Shown in pieces: positions 10,255 to 22,322 of a stretch of DNA of 64,000 nucleotides. The stretch covers positions 36,392,939 through 36,456,938 of the forward strand of contig OZ026521.1 in NCBI GenBank assembly GCA_964019695.1, given 5' to 3'. The DNA is from Loripinus fragilis (lineage: Eukaryota; Mollusca; Bivalvia; Lucinida; Lucinidae). Position numbers and translations under genes: made by a program. The notes beneath the pieces were generated by a model that was not told where the DNA came from, made no database searches, and was given only the letters and a program-made list of their open reading frames with translations. Numbering within the stretch: the stretch's first letter is position 1; the number at the start of each line of letters is the position of its first letter.

Positions 10255-10410
10255 TAGAGAATACTAGGTGAGTGTCTTTTGATATCAAGTTTACCAGGCA
10301 AGGCTTTGAGAACGCTTGTTGACATCGCGAGGCTTGCCGGGCGATTCAACATGCGTTCTCAAAGCCGAGCCTGGTAAACTTGATATCAAAAGACGCGAAC
10401 CTGGTATTCT
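10255..10410. repeat. foldback with GAGGCTTGCC centre
   Basis: TTTTGATATCAAGTTTACCA and TGGTAAACTTGATATCAAAA form perfect outer arms, and GGCTTTGAGAACGC pairs with GCGTTCTCAAAGCC inside. The centre TCGCGAGGCTTGCCGGGCGA matches those at 650 and 1028. Confidence 0.75.
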
Positions 10411-10844
10411 ATTTATCAGTTTACCCATTCTTGAACACTCTTCAAACTAGCGATTATGACGTAATTTTTGATGTTTGTGTTGATTCAGCGTTATTAGCGA
10501 CGTCATTCAAAAAGTGCAACGTCATCATGACCTGATAAAGGTAACATGCCGTGAGATAGGAAACGTTTAATAGGTTATGTTGAAACAATTCAGTTAATAT
10601 TAGGGGTGACTGATAATTATGAATATGTGTTACTTTGCCTGGTGCTTAGGATCATTCTCTTCAATTTTGAGAAAACAACTTACAAAAAAATGAAATTTTT
10701 GACCACTTTTTTCTTATGCTCAATTTAAACATTTTTTTCATATCCTTAAATCGTCGGACTTTCGTCGTTTTAACGCATATAATACGTTTCTCTAGGGCTA
10801 ATATCACTCAAAAAACATAACTTGAAGCCCCTGTGTATGCTTTG

Positions 10845-11009
10845 TATCACGGTCAACAATTTTTCAGTCATGTCGGGATATTTCCTGGTTGAACCAGTAC
10901 TTATCATAGGTAAAGTGGCTTGCGCAATGGCGCAATACAACTGCATCCGATGAGCCTCGAACCATCGATCTCCCGATCTTAGGTCCAGCACTCTACTACC
11001 ACTGGAGCA
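10845..11009 (-). mobile_element. diverged tRNA-headed SINE
   Basis: The minus strand shows a box-B-like GGTTCGAGGCTC, then the shared body (ACTGGTTCAACC, ATTGTTGACCGTGA). The head (CCAGTGGTAGTAGAGTGCTG) differs from the 8.4- and 57.4-kb copies, so it is a different subfamily or an old copy. Confidence 0.55.
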
Positions 11010-11297
11010 TATATTGGTTTTTTAGCAGGGATATCCCGCGAATCAACAAGAATGACCATGATAACAGATAATTATGAATGGGGAATAAATTTTTAAACAG
11101 CTCGCGAAAAAGATCAACATATCGAATCAGAGCTACTGAATGACCAGACAACTTCTGTGAAAAGTATTGTCGACGATCACAAAGATGTATTTGTTTTCCG
11201 AAAAACTGGAAGCCTCGTTTTGGCTTCCATTTGTTACGCGCAATGTGATTAATCAAACCACGGGTCGAGAATACGTGTGTGTAAGGGCACAATATGT

Positions 11298-11316
11298 GAC
11301 CCCCCCCCCCCCCCGG
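11298..11316. repeat. poly-C run
   Basis: About 16 C residues. Probably unstable and its length may be wrong in the assembly. Confidence 0.85.
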
Positions 11317-11325
11317 GAGGTCTGT

Positions 11326-11465
11326 GCTCCCTTTATCCCTGAAAATAATGCATTCATCTCCCTGTCTCCCTGCAAATAATTTGCTTGTCTCCCTTAAAGT
11401 ATTTGCCTTCGCTCCCCAAATCCCTAAAATAAGTTCAGCTTCTCCCCAAATCCCCAAAAATATAA
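11326..11465. repeat. CT-rich short tandem array, copy 1
   Basis: Degenerate repeats of CTCCCTNNNTCCCTNAAAATAA, about 30-35 bases each, roughly four copies. The same motif returns at 12346-12455. Confidence 0.55.
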
Positions 11466-12295
11466 GCCAATTCTTCCAAAATGTAGGATAAAATCACATA
11501 CATGTACTTAAAAACTATGAAGCTATACAAGAGTGCATGCTCTAAGGATCACTTAACATTTTGTCTTATACATGTAAAGACAGGTCTTTGCCACGGAATA
11601 CATGACATATAAAAGTCATGGAATGCATAAAATAATTAATTTCAATGAAATGCATTATACATGGCTCAAAGTATGAAGCTATCCTTAAAATATTTTCTGT
11701 ACCTGGTAGAGTAGGCTTGGAGGTTTAGAGACATACCATTCGTTTTTCTTTTTAGGAACAGGGGCCGTTTTTTTCAACAGCTTAAACAAGATTTTTCTAG
11801 ACACTTTAGTGAAAAGTCTTTTCTACAATTGCTATCAGTGCCTATACACGTGTTTAACTTCAATTAAATCAAGTAAGAATATATTTGATAAGAATTTGTT
11901 AAAAAAACTTCTTTAATAAGGGCTAATTACCTAAAAAGATAATAAAATAGAAGGTGTGTAGGTGGCCTTGTAACATTGTGTACACAAAGTGTTGCTAGGG
12001 AGTCAAGGGGCATGCTCCCCCGGAAATTTTTTTGACAAAAATGGTGTGATCTTGTGCAATCTATGGCGTTCCAAAGTATGCTATTACAAACCTAAAACTC
12101 AATAATTTAAAGGATAAAAATTAACAAGAAAACTTAATTGCCATATTTCTCTCTCAGACCAATCTAGATGAGCGTGTTAGTATGAAATTGAATACATTTA
12201 GAAAACAATTAGAATTTACCAGGAAAGTCTAAGCAGAAGATTTTTTTAAAAAATCAAACAAAATGGAGGCTTTTTATTATTATTTATTTGTTGCT

Positions 12296-12298
<3 letters not shown>

Positions 12299-12337
<39 letters not shown>

Positions 12338-12455
12338 TTTTTGGCAAGGCTCCCTATATCCCCAAAATTATGAGCTTGCTCCCTAGCTCCCCTAAAATAA
12401 TTACCAGTGCTTCCCAGCTCCCTGAAAATAAATAGCCATTCTCCCCAGATCCCCC
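12299..12455. repeat. poly-T run and CT-rich array, copy 2
   Basis: About 36 T residues (12299-12334), then four degenerate CTCCCTANNTCCCCNAAAAT units like those at 11326-11465. The 880 bases between the two arrays hold no recognisable gene. Confidence 0.6.
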
Positions 12456-13095
12456 AAACCCCTGGGGGCCTATATGTGCTTGTATAGTGCTCTACACTCC
12501 ATTCCCTTTAATTTGATATGCAACATGACTACATTCAGAAAAAAGTTTTTACCTTTTGACCCAACCCCAGGGGCCGATGTTATGTGTAAGGACAGAATAC
12601 GTGCTGAGTAGTGCTCTATGATCCATTCCCTTTGATTTGATATGCACCATGACTACTTTCAGAACAAAATTGTTGTGACCTTTTGACCCACCCCAGGGGC
12701 CGAGGGTTTGTGTAAGGAGAGAATATGTGCTTGTGTGTGCTCTATGCTACATTCCCTTTAATTTCATATGTAACATGACTACTTTCAGAAAAAAAAGTTT
12801 TGACCTTTTGACCCCACCCTAGGGGCTGAGGGTGTGTGTATGGACAGAATGTGTGCTTGCATGGTGCTCTATGCTCCATTTACTTTGATATGCAACATGA
12901 CTACTTTCAGAAAAAAATGTATTGACCTTTCGAACCCACCCCCTGGGATCGAGGGTGTATCTGCCGGCAAAATATTTGCTACCATTTTACTGCATGCGTC
13001 ATTCCCTTTAATTTGATATGCAACATGACCATGTTCTGAAAAAAGTTGAATTTTGGTCTCTGTCCCACCCCCTACGTCCACCCAGGGGATCGGAC
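12456..13095. repeat. tandem array, about 125-bp unit, five copies
   Basis: TTTGATATGCAACATGACTA recurs near 12511, 12638, 12763, 12884 and 13012. Each is followed by TTTTGACCTTTTGACCCACC and then CAGGGGCCGAGGGTGTG. Copies differ by scattered substitutions. Confidence 0.85.
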
Positions 13096-13379
13096 CCAGG
13101 CATTCGAACTAAAATCCCGTTTGATATGATTCATATCTATTATACCTCTGTCTCCATCCGAAATTTCGGTAAAAATATCGACAACTGACTTAGTTATTGC
13201 GAAATTTTAATATCTTATCTTTGATCCTGCCTAAGGGGTCACGGGGGTAGGGTACAAATTCTGTCACTGTCATGCTTATCTACAGGCACTGGGCAATCAT
13301 GGCCTATAGTAAGAAGTTTTCAGAAATGTGGGGAAATGTGAAGTTCATTTCATAAAAAAGCCAATATAGCTCTTGCATT

Positions 13380-13795
13380 AGCCAAAACCTAAAGTCCAAA
13401 AAGGGCCATAACTCAGTCCAAATTTTGCGGATGATATTCAAATTCGAACTTGATCTGTATTAAAAGATGCTTTACCCTTCTGTAAAGATGCATCCCTTCA
13501 AAAGTTATTGATCGGAAACCAAAATTTAGCCAAAAACTAAGTCAAAAAGGGTCATAACTCATTCAAACTTTTGCGGATGATCACCATATTCGAACTTGAC
13601 CTGTATGTTATGATGCTTTGCCATTCTGTAAACTTTGAATGAAATGATGCATCACTTCAAAAGTTATTGATCGGTAACCAAAAGTGTGACGCCGCGGACG
13701 ACGACGCCAACGCCGACGGCACCGACGACGGCGACGACGGATTCATGATCCCTATGTGTCGACCATGCTTCGCAGGCGACACAAAAATGTACATG
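13380..13795. repeat. about 147-bp duplicated unit with GAC-rich tail
   Basis: Two copies share AAAAAGGGYCATAACTCA, TTTTGCGGATGAT and TTCAAAAGTTATTGATCGG. They are followed by a GACGACGGCGACGACGG-type tract (13690-13740) and CGACCATGCTTCGCAGGCG. This unit-plus-trinucleotide-tail build resembles a short relative of the pearl-like element. Confidence 0.65.
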
Positions 13796-14049
13796 TAAAT
13801 TTTGTCCGTTATAGATAATATGTATGTTCTATTAAAGATAAACAAACTTACCCATGCGTCTGGCTTGATCGAGCCCTGCAGTGGAGCACGTGAAATGTCC
13901 ATTCAAGCGCAATAGAAGGAAATAACTACAATATGGACCTCACCGCGAGAAAATCAGCCTTCTGGGTTAGCAACCAGGTAAAGCTCAATCTAGGCAATAT
14001 AAACTAGCTAGAATTGTGTATGTTGCCAGTTGAGCGATTGTACAATCCA

Positions 14050-14122
14050 GAGGGAGAATAGCAAAGGCGTTGATCAACCAGCGCTGATGCGCACGCTGTG
14101 ATACGCCTTTGTTGTTCGCGCT
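14050..14122. repeat. hairpin with CAAAGGCGT / ACGCCTTTG arms
   Basis: GCAAAGGCGTTGATCA pairs loosely with TGTGATACGCCTTTGTTG around GCGCTGATGCGC. It belongs to the dispersed family with GCGAAGGCTC-like arms, described at 57766. Confidence 0.5.
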
Positions 14123-14305
14123 TGCAAACAAATCAGACCCAATATGTCACACATTCGTAAAGTACATCTTTAGAAGCGCGCGCATGAACAGCTATCCAGT
14201 GCAAAGATGTCTAGTTTTGGGGCATTTCTCTTCATCTACATGCAAACTTTGTGTTTGCGGGTTGTGGTGGCTCTGGCATAGCATTTTCTCGCAAACACAC
14301 TTTTG

Positions 14306-14962
14306 TTTTTATTTGGCCTAATTTTGAAAAAGCTATAATCTCAAGTAACTTATCATAGTTATTTCTGACTGACACAATTTTGTAATTGTTTGGCCTATTT
14401 TGAAAAGGCTATAATCTGAATTATCTTATCATAGTTATTCTGGCTAGCACAAACACTGTATTTATTTGGCCTAATTTTGAAAAGGCTATAATCTGAAGTA
14501 ACTTACCATAGTTATTTCTGGCTGGCACAAATATTGTATTATTTGGCATAATTTTGAAAAGGCTATATTCTGAAGTAATGTGTCAAAGTTATTTCTGGCT
14601 GGCACGAACATTGTATTTATTTGGCCTTATTTTGAAAAGGCTATAATCTGAGGTATCTTTTCATAGTTATTTCTGGCTAACACAAATATTGCATTTATTT
14701 TGGCTTAATTTTGATACAGCTATAATATGAAGTAACTTGTCATAGTGATTCCCGGCTAGCACAAACATTGCATATATTTCGCCTAATTTTGAAAAGGCTA
14801 TAATCTGAAGTAACTTATCACAGTTATTTCTGACTAACACAGACATTGTTTTTATTTGGCCTGATTTTGAAAAGGCTATAATCTGATGTAACTCTGGCTA
14901 ACACTAACATTATATTTATTTGGCCTAATTTTGAAAAGGCTGTGATCTGAAGTTACTTATCA
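14306..14962. repeat. tandem array, about 78-bp unit, eight copies
   Basis: TTTATTTGGCCTAATTTTGA followed by AAAGGCTATAATCTGAAGTA and TTATTTCTGGCTAGCACAAA repeats from 14306 to 14962, with one shortened unit near 14885. Non-coding. Confidence 0.9.
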
Positions 14963-15149
14963 TTCTCAATTACATTGAAGACGGATGCCAGACTCCAGTT
15001 TGATGACCAATTAGTCAGCGCCTTCGATACGTCACTCATTCCTGTAACTACAAGTTGAATGAACATGCGATCAAGTGTATTACCAACATGTGCTCGGTCA
15101 TACGAATCTGCCCTTATCACTTGGGGAAGCACACGAGATTTTTGGTACG

Positions 15150-15232
15150 TATCGCATCGGCGAGCAGCGAAGGCTCGGACGAGGCTGCGCGAACGCGCAG
15201 TCTCGTCAGAGCCTTCGCTTCTCACATACACA
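15150..15232. repeat. GCGAAGGCTC hairpin directly before a SINE
   Basis: AGCGAAGGCTCGGACGAG pairs with CTCGTCAGAGCCTTCGCT around GCTGCGCGAACGCGCAG, itself a smaller palindrome. Small ORFs here are palindrome artefacts. Confidence 0.75.
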
Positions 15233-15245
15233 GAGCATTGAAGTA

Positions 15246-15423
15246 AGGGAGCGCAGTGGCTCAGTGGAAGGCCGAGAGGCCATGGGTTCGAACCTGACTG
15301 GCGTCACTACGTTGTGTCCTTGAGCAAAAACATTAATCCTAGCTTAGTACTGGTCCAATCCCTATATAACTGAAAGATTGTTGATGGGCCGGAAAGAATC
15401 AAATCAAACAAACAAAACAAAAA
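15246..15423 (+). mobile_element. tRNA-headed SINE, copy on the plus strand
   Basis: GGGAGCGCAGTGGCTCAGTG, then GGGTTCGAACC (box B), GTCACTACGTTGTGTCCTTG, body with ATTGTTGATGGGCC and a CAAACAAAACAAAA tail. The tRNA head is shortened between the boxes. Confidence 0.8.
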
Positions 15424-15474
15424 AGCATTGAAGTAGAAGAAAGCCAACGTTAAACATTTATAGCAAGCACATGG

Positions 15475-15600
15475 CGTCATAAAATCGTATCGACGTCGTT
15501 GCATCGACGTTGATACGACGTTGTTTTAAGGTTGTTTGCCTGCCGTACGTCAACATATGCGTTTAAAGGGGGCTTTTGCGCATATGCGATAAGTACCAAA
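15475..15600. repeat. hairpin cluster (TATCGACGTCG / CGACGTTGATA)
   Basis: CGTATCGACGTCGTTG-CATCGACGTTGATACG is a compact palindrome, and GCATATGCGATAAGTACC follows. That end motif is shared with several other hairpins in the window. Confidence 0.5.
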
Positions 15601-18600
15601 ATCGCATGTCCTGCCTAATAGTTATGTTTTGAAAGAAAATATAGAAACGGTACAGAGATACGCCATCTTGCCTTACTGCGTCAATGTATAAATTCGAATG
15701 TTAACAACTTTGAATTATCAGGTTGTCAGTGTCGTTCCTGTCTGTAAACATTGTACCCAAGGATCTTTTTCTGTTGGTCCTGATTAAATGGTCCATTTTA
15801 TTAAGAAAACCTGTGATGCACGTCGCGTGCAGACATTTTAATGAGACTGACAAATTAGAGATAAGGTGGTGATTAATAGGACCCCTTATCGAGGGGAGGA
15901 GACGAGCCTTGGTAGAGAATAGAACACCATAGATTACGTGTAATAAAGAAATAAATTGTCTGAAATAAGTTTCAAAATCAAATTCTTTTAAATGAATATT
16001 CAGTGCCAGTGAAACTGTACATGCTCAAGTTATGCCAATAGTCGTTGTCGTATGTACTGATGCTCAAGGGCCTAAGCCTGTAATAATTTTTCGATAGGCA
16101 TCCATTGTAAAAATTTGGTGAATTGTGACTCTCACAACTTTTAAACAGCTAAATGGCTTCCACAGCTTGGCCTCAGACTGACCACCTAAATGCAATCATT
16201 TACCTTGGTGACCGCCATCTTGGATCACTTTTGGGGCACGGAAGCTGACCACCCTACCCCGCAGTAAATTTGCAAAGAAAAACGTTATAAATGCTCAGAA
16301 ACAAATATAAAATATCAAATCAAAACTGCTTACAAATGTGCAGCAGATGTCCCTCTCTCAGTGAAAACTTTTCTTTTTCAATGCAGTCATTAATGTCCAT
16401 TTACTATTATTACCTGACCTTCCACCCACCCTCTCCATCCAAACGCCGCCCTATTATGTTTACAAGTCTGTGACCTCAAAGTTTTGTTTGTTTGTTTGTT
16501 TGTTTGCTTTACGTCCCAAGTCAACAGCTATGGTCATTGCGGGACGGTCAGTTCACCTAACCACACTTTTTTCCTGGGCAAGCTTGAACAAGCAGTTAAA
16601 GGCCAACATTGAGGCTCAACATGAAACTTTTTAGCACCTATCAGTTATAATTGTTATACCAGTACCTTCCCATTGATACCATCTGATGATGATAAGATTA
16701 GAACAACAAGTACACAGAGCTGTGTTTGGAATGACCAAATAAAAAGACTGATACGCTAACTAGATAAATCCATATGAAACAGTTGCTGATGGAATCAATG
16801 CTTGGCCTTTCATTTTACAAACCAGTGACTGACAACTGCCATATTTTAGTTTTGAAAAAAATGTACACGATAAAAAATATTACCAGAGGCTTCGGGCTGT
16901 ACCCTCCTGATATTAACCGAGATGTAAATGATTTAAAGCATATTTATTAAAAACTAATGAGCACCAATAAAAACTAATGAGCACCAACAAAATGACGCGT
17001 TCAGTCAGCCTGAACACCCATCGTGTGCAATCAGAGTGTTTGCTGCCTGAAACAACCAACCATGGGTTTTAAAACGTTAACGACAGCGAATACTGATCAG
17101 ACTTGGCTGATACAGAGGCTGTGATTTACAGAGTGAAACCTGACCAGACCTTTGGACTGACTCACAGATCAATTTGAGTCTCAAAATATGCTCAAGCAAT
17201 CAATTGGTATCTTAGTTCGTCATTAGCGCTGAAAAAAGTATTTAGTCAAGGTACCTTTCATACACGTACGTGTACATGTATGCGACGGTAACACATTTTA
17301 ATATTTTGCCTAAGACTTAAATCGCTTGTTATATCTTTCAAATTTTGACAATAAATCTCAGAAACAACTTGTTCACAGCCATCTCATGAGAAAAGTTGTT
17401 TGAAATCTGCTAATAACGAAGATGCACATTAGTCAATGCATCGCACCGTCTTTCAAGCCTCGGGTTCTGTACATGTAACTATTGATGATGATTTGAGCCA
17501 TACCTGGCCGAGGCACTCCACGCTATGTTTAAAGTGCTCAGCTCAAGACCTCTCAGTGAAACAGGAAATGCGAGATATAATTTACCCCCTTTTCCCACCA
17601 GTCACTTTTGCTTCATCCTCTCTGCCTGATTATGTTCTTAGGTAGCATATATTGCAAAAGACCAAGATAAGATTGCTCCCTTGAGATCAGTCTGATCAGG
17701 GTTTATAATGATTGCTTCCATAATCATGATAAAAGGCTAGTCTGAGGTACACTTGAATATCTTCAGCAGACGTTATAAACAGACAACAATTAATTAGGAC
17801 CAAAAAAATGGCAGAATAGGAGTTAACTCTTTGCATGCTAGGTAATTTATGATACATTTATTTTTGTCTGCTAACTTTTTCAAAATTAACTTAAAAAAAG
17901 AAAAGAAAATTACATTCAGGAATGCTATCTAAGTGTTAACCAGTTTGGATCCAGATATGGGTCCAAACTGTTCACAAATGTTACCAGTACCGTGCAAAAA
18001 TCGCCGTTACTTAGAAAAAAAACCAATATATAAGTATTATGTTTTATTACACATGCGTAGAATGCATGCACAGCAATCTAGTGGGGCTATAGGCCGCCTA
18101 TATTTTGTCATCAACAGCCACATTTTAGTCAGCAAAGACATTGGCGAGAGTACATAAATGTGCAGGTTCGTCTTAGAATTTGCTGTTTGTTCATGTAATA
18201 ATACATAAATATCTGGCTTGTGAGGCCACAAAACATAGTCAGCTTGTGGTTCTAATATTCAAATGGCAATGCATAAATGTTCCATAAAATAGAGTTTATT
18301 TGTTATGAAACTTTACATCGAGTTCAACTCTCTGAGTTCTGAGTAAAAGAGATGATACAGAACGTTGAACGGGGGTTGAAATTTCAAGTTCATCATACGT
18401 CGTCTCATAATTTCTAATCCCATGACTTCTAAACTTGAAATTCCAATGATTTTTTATCTTGTATTTCAACCTCTCATTACAAAGTGTCGGTATATAAACG
18501 CATTGGTTTCCGAAACAGGTCCCCTTGCATTTCAACTTCTGAACTCAAAATGTTGCCTTTCTATCTCAAAATTTCGATTGAAACACGTTTTCTAACTACT

Positions 18601-19835
18601 GCATGAACAATATATTGAATTGCTTACTTTTTACCATGAAATTCTGACTTTTGACCGTATAATATACACGCAGCATCACCATCCAAAATAAACCATAATG
18701 CATTATTGTCCGATTTTATTAACCTGACAAAGGTGCATAATTTCACGGTTAGAGCACAAGATATTTTTACCTTCCGTCGACTTTCGGTATTTACCGTAAG
18801 TTTTACGAGAATTTTGCAAGTACTAATACAGATAATGAAACGTTTTGCACTGTACTACTGACTTGCAATGTGGTTTTAGTACAGAGTTTACAACCAAAAG
18901 GTCCTGAGTTCGAGTCCACGTAAATTCTTTTTCTTTCTTTTTTTTTGTATTTTTACCTCTTTATTTGATTCGTTTAACTTCATTATTATAAATGTATTAC
19001 GACCTCTGAGTAATGTCTTTTGGATCATTATATCCAAATGGCTGATGCGTAACGCCTACACTGAGGCAGCCTGTCTGTAACATCTACGTGCTTCAAAATA
19101 GAATAGTATACGTAATAAAACGCCTGAAACCCTATTTCTAGATCCGTATTTTCAATTTTGTAAATATAGTCACGCTTCAAAGTTATTTGTTTATCTATAC
19201 TTGCATTTGTTATTGTTATTTTTGTAGGACCCTCACCGAGAACGTTTACCGTACGCTTGATATGTGACGTTGAATCTCTGTGCTTTTGACATATTTTTTT
19301 AAAGTAATCGCAGATATTTATAAAAAAAGATTGCCTTAGTGCCAAGACTTGCTGCTTACTTTTCTTCAGACATAAATCAACAAAATAGACTCTGTAATCT
19401 GCAGCGAACCAAAATTAGCCTGCACATAGGCTGATAGAAACTAGCAGTTCAAAGTATTTGCTGTGTGCAATAAGAATAGGTTTCCCTATATGGACAGTGA
19501 ATCCGGGCCGTTAAAAACGATCAGACAGAATGGATGACCAGGCAGCTGATCAGAGTCTCGAATCTGTTAATCATGCATATATATTAATCATTTTGGTGTT
19601 ATTTTTCGTTGAAAGATAAGATAACACAGAACTTGTGTAAACTGCCTGCACAGTAAACAGTTGGAGGTAAGACAGTGGGCAGCCAATAATTATCATTAAT
19701 TAGTGACCACTGTTACAATAATGGAGCAAAGATGTGTTTCCCTGGGGAAGCAATGTTTGCCTTTAACCAGTAATCGTGCACATACTTTCGCTTGTAACTG
19801 ACAACAACCCTTCATGAATGTGATTCACTTTTAGT
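15601..19835. other. non-coding spacer, little recognised
   Basis: Holds a SINE-tail fragment at 16484-16570 and a region near 18297-18350 that shares a diverged block with 34418-34490. At 18880-18950 a GAGTTCGAGTCC box-B-like motif is followed by a T-rich run, a weak tRNA-derived trace. Otherwise only unsupported short ORFs. Confidence 0.45.
16484..16570 (-). mobile_element. SINE 3' fragment
   Basis: TTTG repeats, then CTTTACGTCCCAAGTCAACA, match the tail and body end of the SINEs at 8391 and 57414. The tRNA head is absent. Confidence 0.5.
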
Positions 19836-19837
19836 AG

Positions 19838-20361
19838 GTAGTGAGTTTCGAGTAAGAAAGGCGAGTTTCGAGTAAAAAAAAGCGAGTTTCGAGTAAGAAA
19901 AGCGAGTTTCGAGTTTAAAAGTGAGTTTCGAGTAAGAAAAGTGAGTTTCGAGAAAGAAAAGCGAGTTTCGAGTAAGAAAAGCGAGTTTCGAGTAAGAAAA
20001 GCGAGTTCCGAGTTATAAAAGTGAGTTTCGAGTAAGAAAAGTGAGTTTCGAGTAAGAAAAGCGAGTTTCGAGTAAGAAAAGTGAGTTTCGAGTAAGGAAA
20101 GTGAGTTTCGAGTAAGAAAAGCGAGTTTCGAGTTATAAAAGCGAGTTTCGAGTAAGAAAAGCGAGTTTCGAGTAAGAAAAGTGAGTTTCGAGTTATAAAA
20201 GTGAGTTTCGAGTAAGGAAAGTGAGTTTCGAGTAAGAAAAGCGAGTTTCGAGTTATAAAAGCGAGTTTCGAGTAAGAAAAGCGAGTTTCGAGTAAGAAAA
20301 GTGAGTTTCGAGTTATAAAAGTGAGTTTCGAGTAAGAAAAGTGAGTTTCGAGTAAAAAAAT
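19838..20361. repeat. 20-bp minisatellite array A1 (plus orientation)
   Basis: About 26 copies of GAGTTTCGAGTAAGAAAAGY. Variants include GAGTTATAAAAG and one GAGTTCCGAG. A 20-bp unit with no stop on the minus strand leaves long open frames rich in LLETHFSYSKL; these are not genes. Confidence 0.97.
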
Positions 20362-20403
20362 TATGACAAAGAAAAAAATGCTCGCGTGGAAGCCATTTAT
20401 TTC

Positions 20404-21247
20404 TGAATGATTCAGCTTCACAATCTACTGAAAATAGTGAGTATGATCAGGAAATACCACATTCACAAACCGCAGACAAACCCATGGCACCGCGAGGAAG
20501 AGCCACACAACCATCGCGTGACACCAGGAAGACAAATTAGGCAAAGCAACCAGCTCTCTCATCCCCATCAAGATGATTGCAAAACTAGAATGGACATAAA
20601 GTAACGTACAACAAAACATAGAACAATTACAGACTCCCACAATGGGAGTAACAATAAACACTGAAAAAGTCAATAACAACAAAACTGCCGCCCTAGAACG
20701 GACAGCAGCCCAAGCCACCGGAGGCCCAAATGCACCCCACTGGCACCAAATCTTCGCCCTAGATTCTGCCGTTGTTGAAGCACAAGAAATTGTCAGCTTG
20801 CATGGAGGCCTTTTTTTTAATGATTCAGCTTCAATCTACTGAAAAATAGTGAGTATGATCAGGAAATACCACAATCACAAACTGCAGACAAACCTATGGC
20901 ACCGCGAGGAACAGCAACACAACAATCACGAGACACCATGAAGACAAACTAAGCAATTTTTGCAACCAACTGTCTCTTCCCCATCATGATGATTGCAAAA
21001 CTAGAATAGACACAAAGTAACGCACAACTAGCATAGAACAACTACAGAATCCCACTATGGGAGCAACAATAAACAACGAGTCGACAAAACAACAGAACCA
21101 CCGTCTAAGAACGGACAATAGCCTAAGCCACTGAGGGGGGGGGGGGGGGGGGGGGGGGGGCTTAAATGCATTTTGCTGGTATCAAATCCTCGCCCTTGAT
21201 TCTGCTGTTGTTGAAGCACAAAATTTTAAGCTCGCATGGTGGCTTCC
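20404..21247. repeat. tandem duplication of a 415-430-bp block
   Basis: Copy 1 (20404-20817) and copy 2 (20818-21247) both begin AATGATTCAGCTTCA and run through GTGAGTATGATCAGGAAATA, then GAATCCCACTATGGGAG-like and TTCTGCNGTTGTTGAAGCAC blocks. Both end in GCATGGNGGC. Copy 2 has gained a poly-G run of about 27 (21135-21161). The sequence just before copy 1 (20379-20403) resembles the end of the same unit, and AATGATTCAGC recurs at 24470 after array A3. Confidence 0.88.
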
Positions 21248-21344
21248 TAACTATTGCACTGGAGTCAATCATTTCATGGAAATGGGAACGAGCGTTTTAA
21301 CACGTCAAGATGACGACTTCTTTATATCCGCGTACGTTAGCTCG

Positions 21345-21640
21345 AGTCTAAAGGGGCAACCACTTCTTAAGGAGTCACAGATCGCATATGGGTGACGCAG
21401 ACAAGTCTGGATGTGTGCACAGACTATTAAGTCTCCCTATGTGGTATGCTATTAAAAGCACCGCGCCCTGACACAGAACCACAAAATAAATCGATGTATA
21501 ATGCCAAAGTTCATCGCATATCACGTTGTAAAATGTAAAATAAATAAATAAGTAAATAACTTAATTAATTCATGAATTCATGGATCCCATCCGACACGCA
21601 GAAGCAGCACATAAAGTACCTAGAGTTTCGAAGTCTCGGA
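21345..21640. repeat. dispersed repeat, copy 1 of 2
   Basis: AGTCACAGATCGCATATGGG, GTGTGCACAGACT, CACCGCGCCCTGACACAGAA and an AAATAAATAAGTAAATA stretch recur in the same order and orientation at 23440-23660, with about 10-15% difference by eye. Confidence 0.85.
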
Positions 21641-22206
21641 TTTTAACCCTAAGAGATTGCCCTACCTATAGGCAGCGAAAACCGTAGCTGATATGTGACT
21701 TTGTTCATCTTGTGACTCGACTGCATCATCATTGGAACGCACACTGGATCCATATATTTATTTTTGAGAAAATCTTCCAACTTGATCATTTTCTATCATG
21801 TCTATCTTGACACAAGAAAAGTCTTGAGTTGTCTTACAATTACCATGCTCCTGTGGGTGGTGATTGCTAGTGCCACTGGTACTGATCCAATCTTGAACCT
21901 GTTTCACTGTATCCAGCCCATACATATGTCTCACGAGTCCAATTAATGATGGCATGACATTTAAATTTCAGAACTTTGTAATGAATAATTACCAAACGTT
22001 GTCTTAACGGTAGCGTAAGTCAGTGCCATAATCCAATTAACAGTCCATATTTTTTTAATTATACATGTAATTCTAAATTACTCTCTTTATTTTATTAAAC
22101 TTTACTAGATTTGTTAATATATTTTGAATTAAAAGCTAAGCGTTGTTAGCAACATGACGTGAAAAAAGTGGCAAACAAATTCATTTAACTGATAATTTAA
22201 CTAGAT

Positions 22207-22322
22207 ATGTTATGGCTACTGGCAGCAACTCTCTGTCTGTCCACAACAGGAGGTATTGCTAGATTTAGCTGTGGAACTACTGATATGATAGCATTGGTTC
22301 CCGACCCAGAGTCTGACAAACT
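22207..22322 (+). CDS. candidate first exon of a small secreted protein
   Basis: The ATG at 22207 opens 39 codons to a TAA at 22324. Residues 1-16, MLWLLAATLCLSTTGG, look like a cleavable signal peptide. The rest includes RFSCGTTDMIALVPDPESDK. A possible GTAAGG donor at 22323 would end the exon in phase 2 just before the stop. A single Cys followed by VPDP is loosely like the start of a peritrophin-type chitin-binding domain. No continuation exon with matching phase was found before array A2 begins at 22452. Unproven: it could be a chance ORF. Confidence 0.3.

Noticed and set aside
14953..15323. Overlapping ORFs on both strands with Arg/Ser-rich peptides
   Set aside because: They come from the GC-rich palindrome at 15150-15232 and the adjoining SINE.
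18880..18950. Possible tRNA gene (GAGTTCGAGTCC followed by T-rich run)
   Set aside because: No acceptor-stem pairing or D-arm; at most a tRNA-derived SINE trace.
19028..19345. 105-codon minus ORF
   Set aside because: It starts at TTG rather than ATG, has no recognisable domain and lacks clear splice sites.
19915..20421. Long minus-strand ORF of repeating LLETHFSYSKL peptides (also in arrays A2 and A3)
   Set aside because: It is a 20-bp minisatellite without stops; all frames are open, and there is no start context, splice signal or family resemblance.
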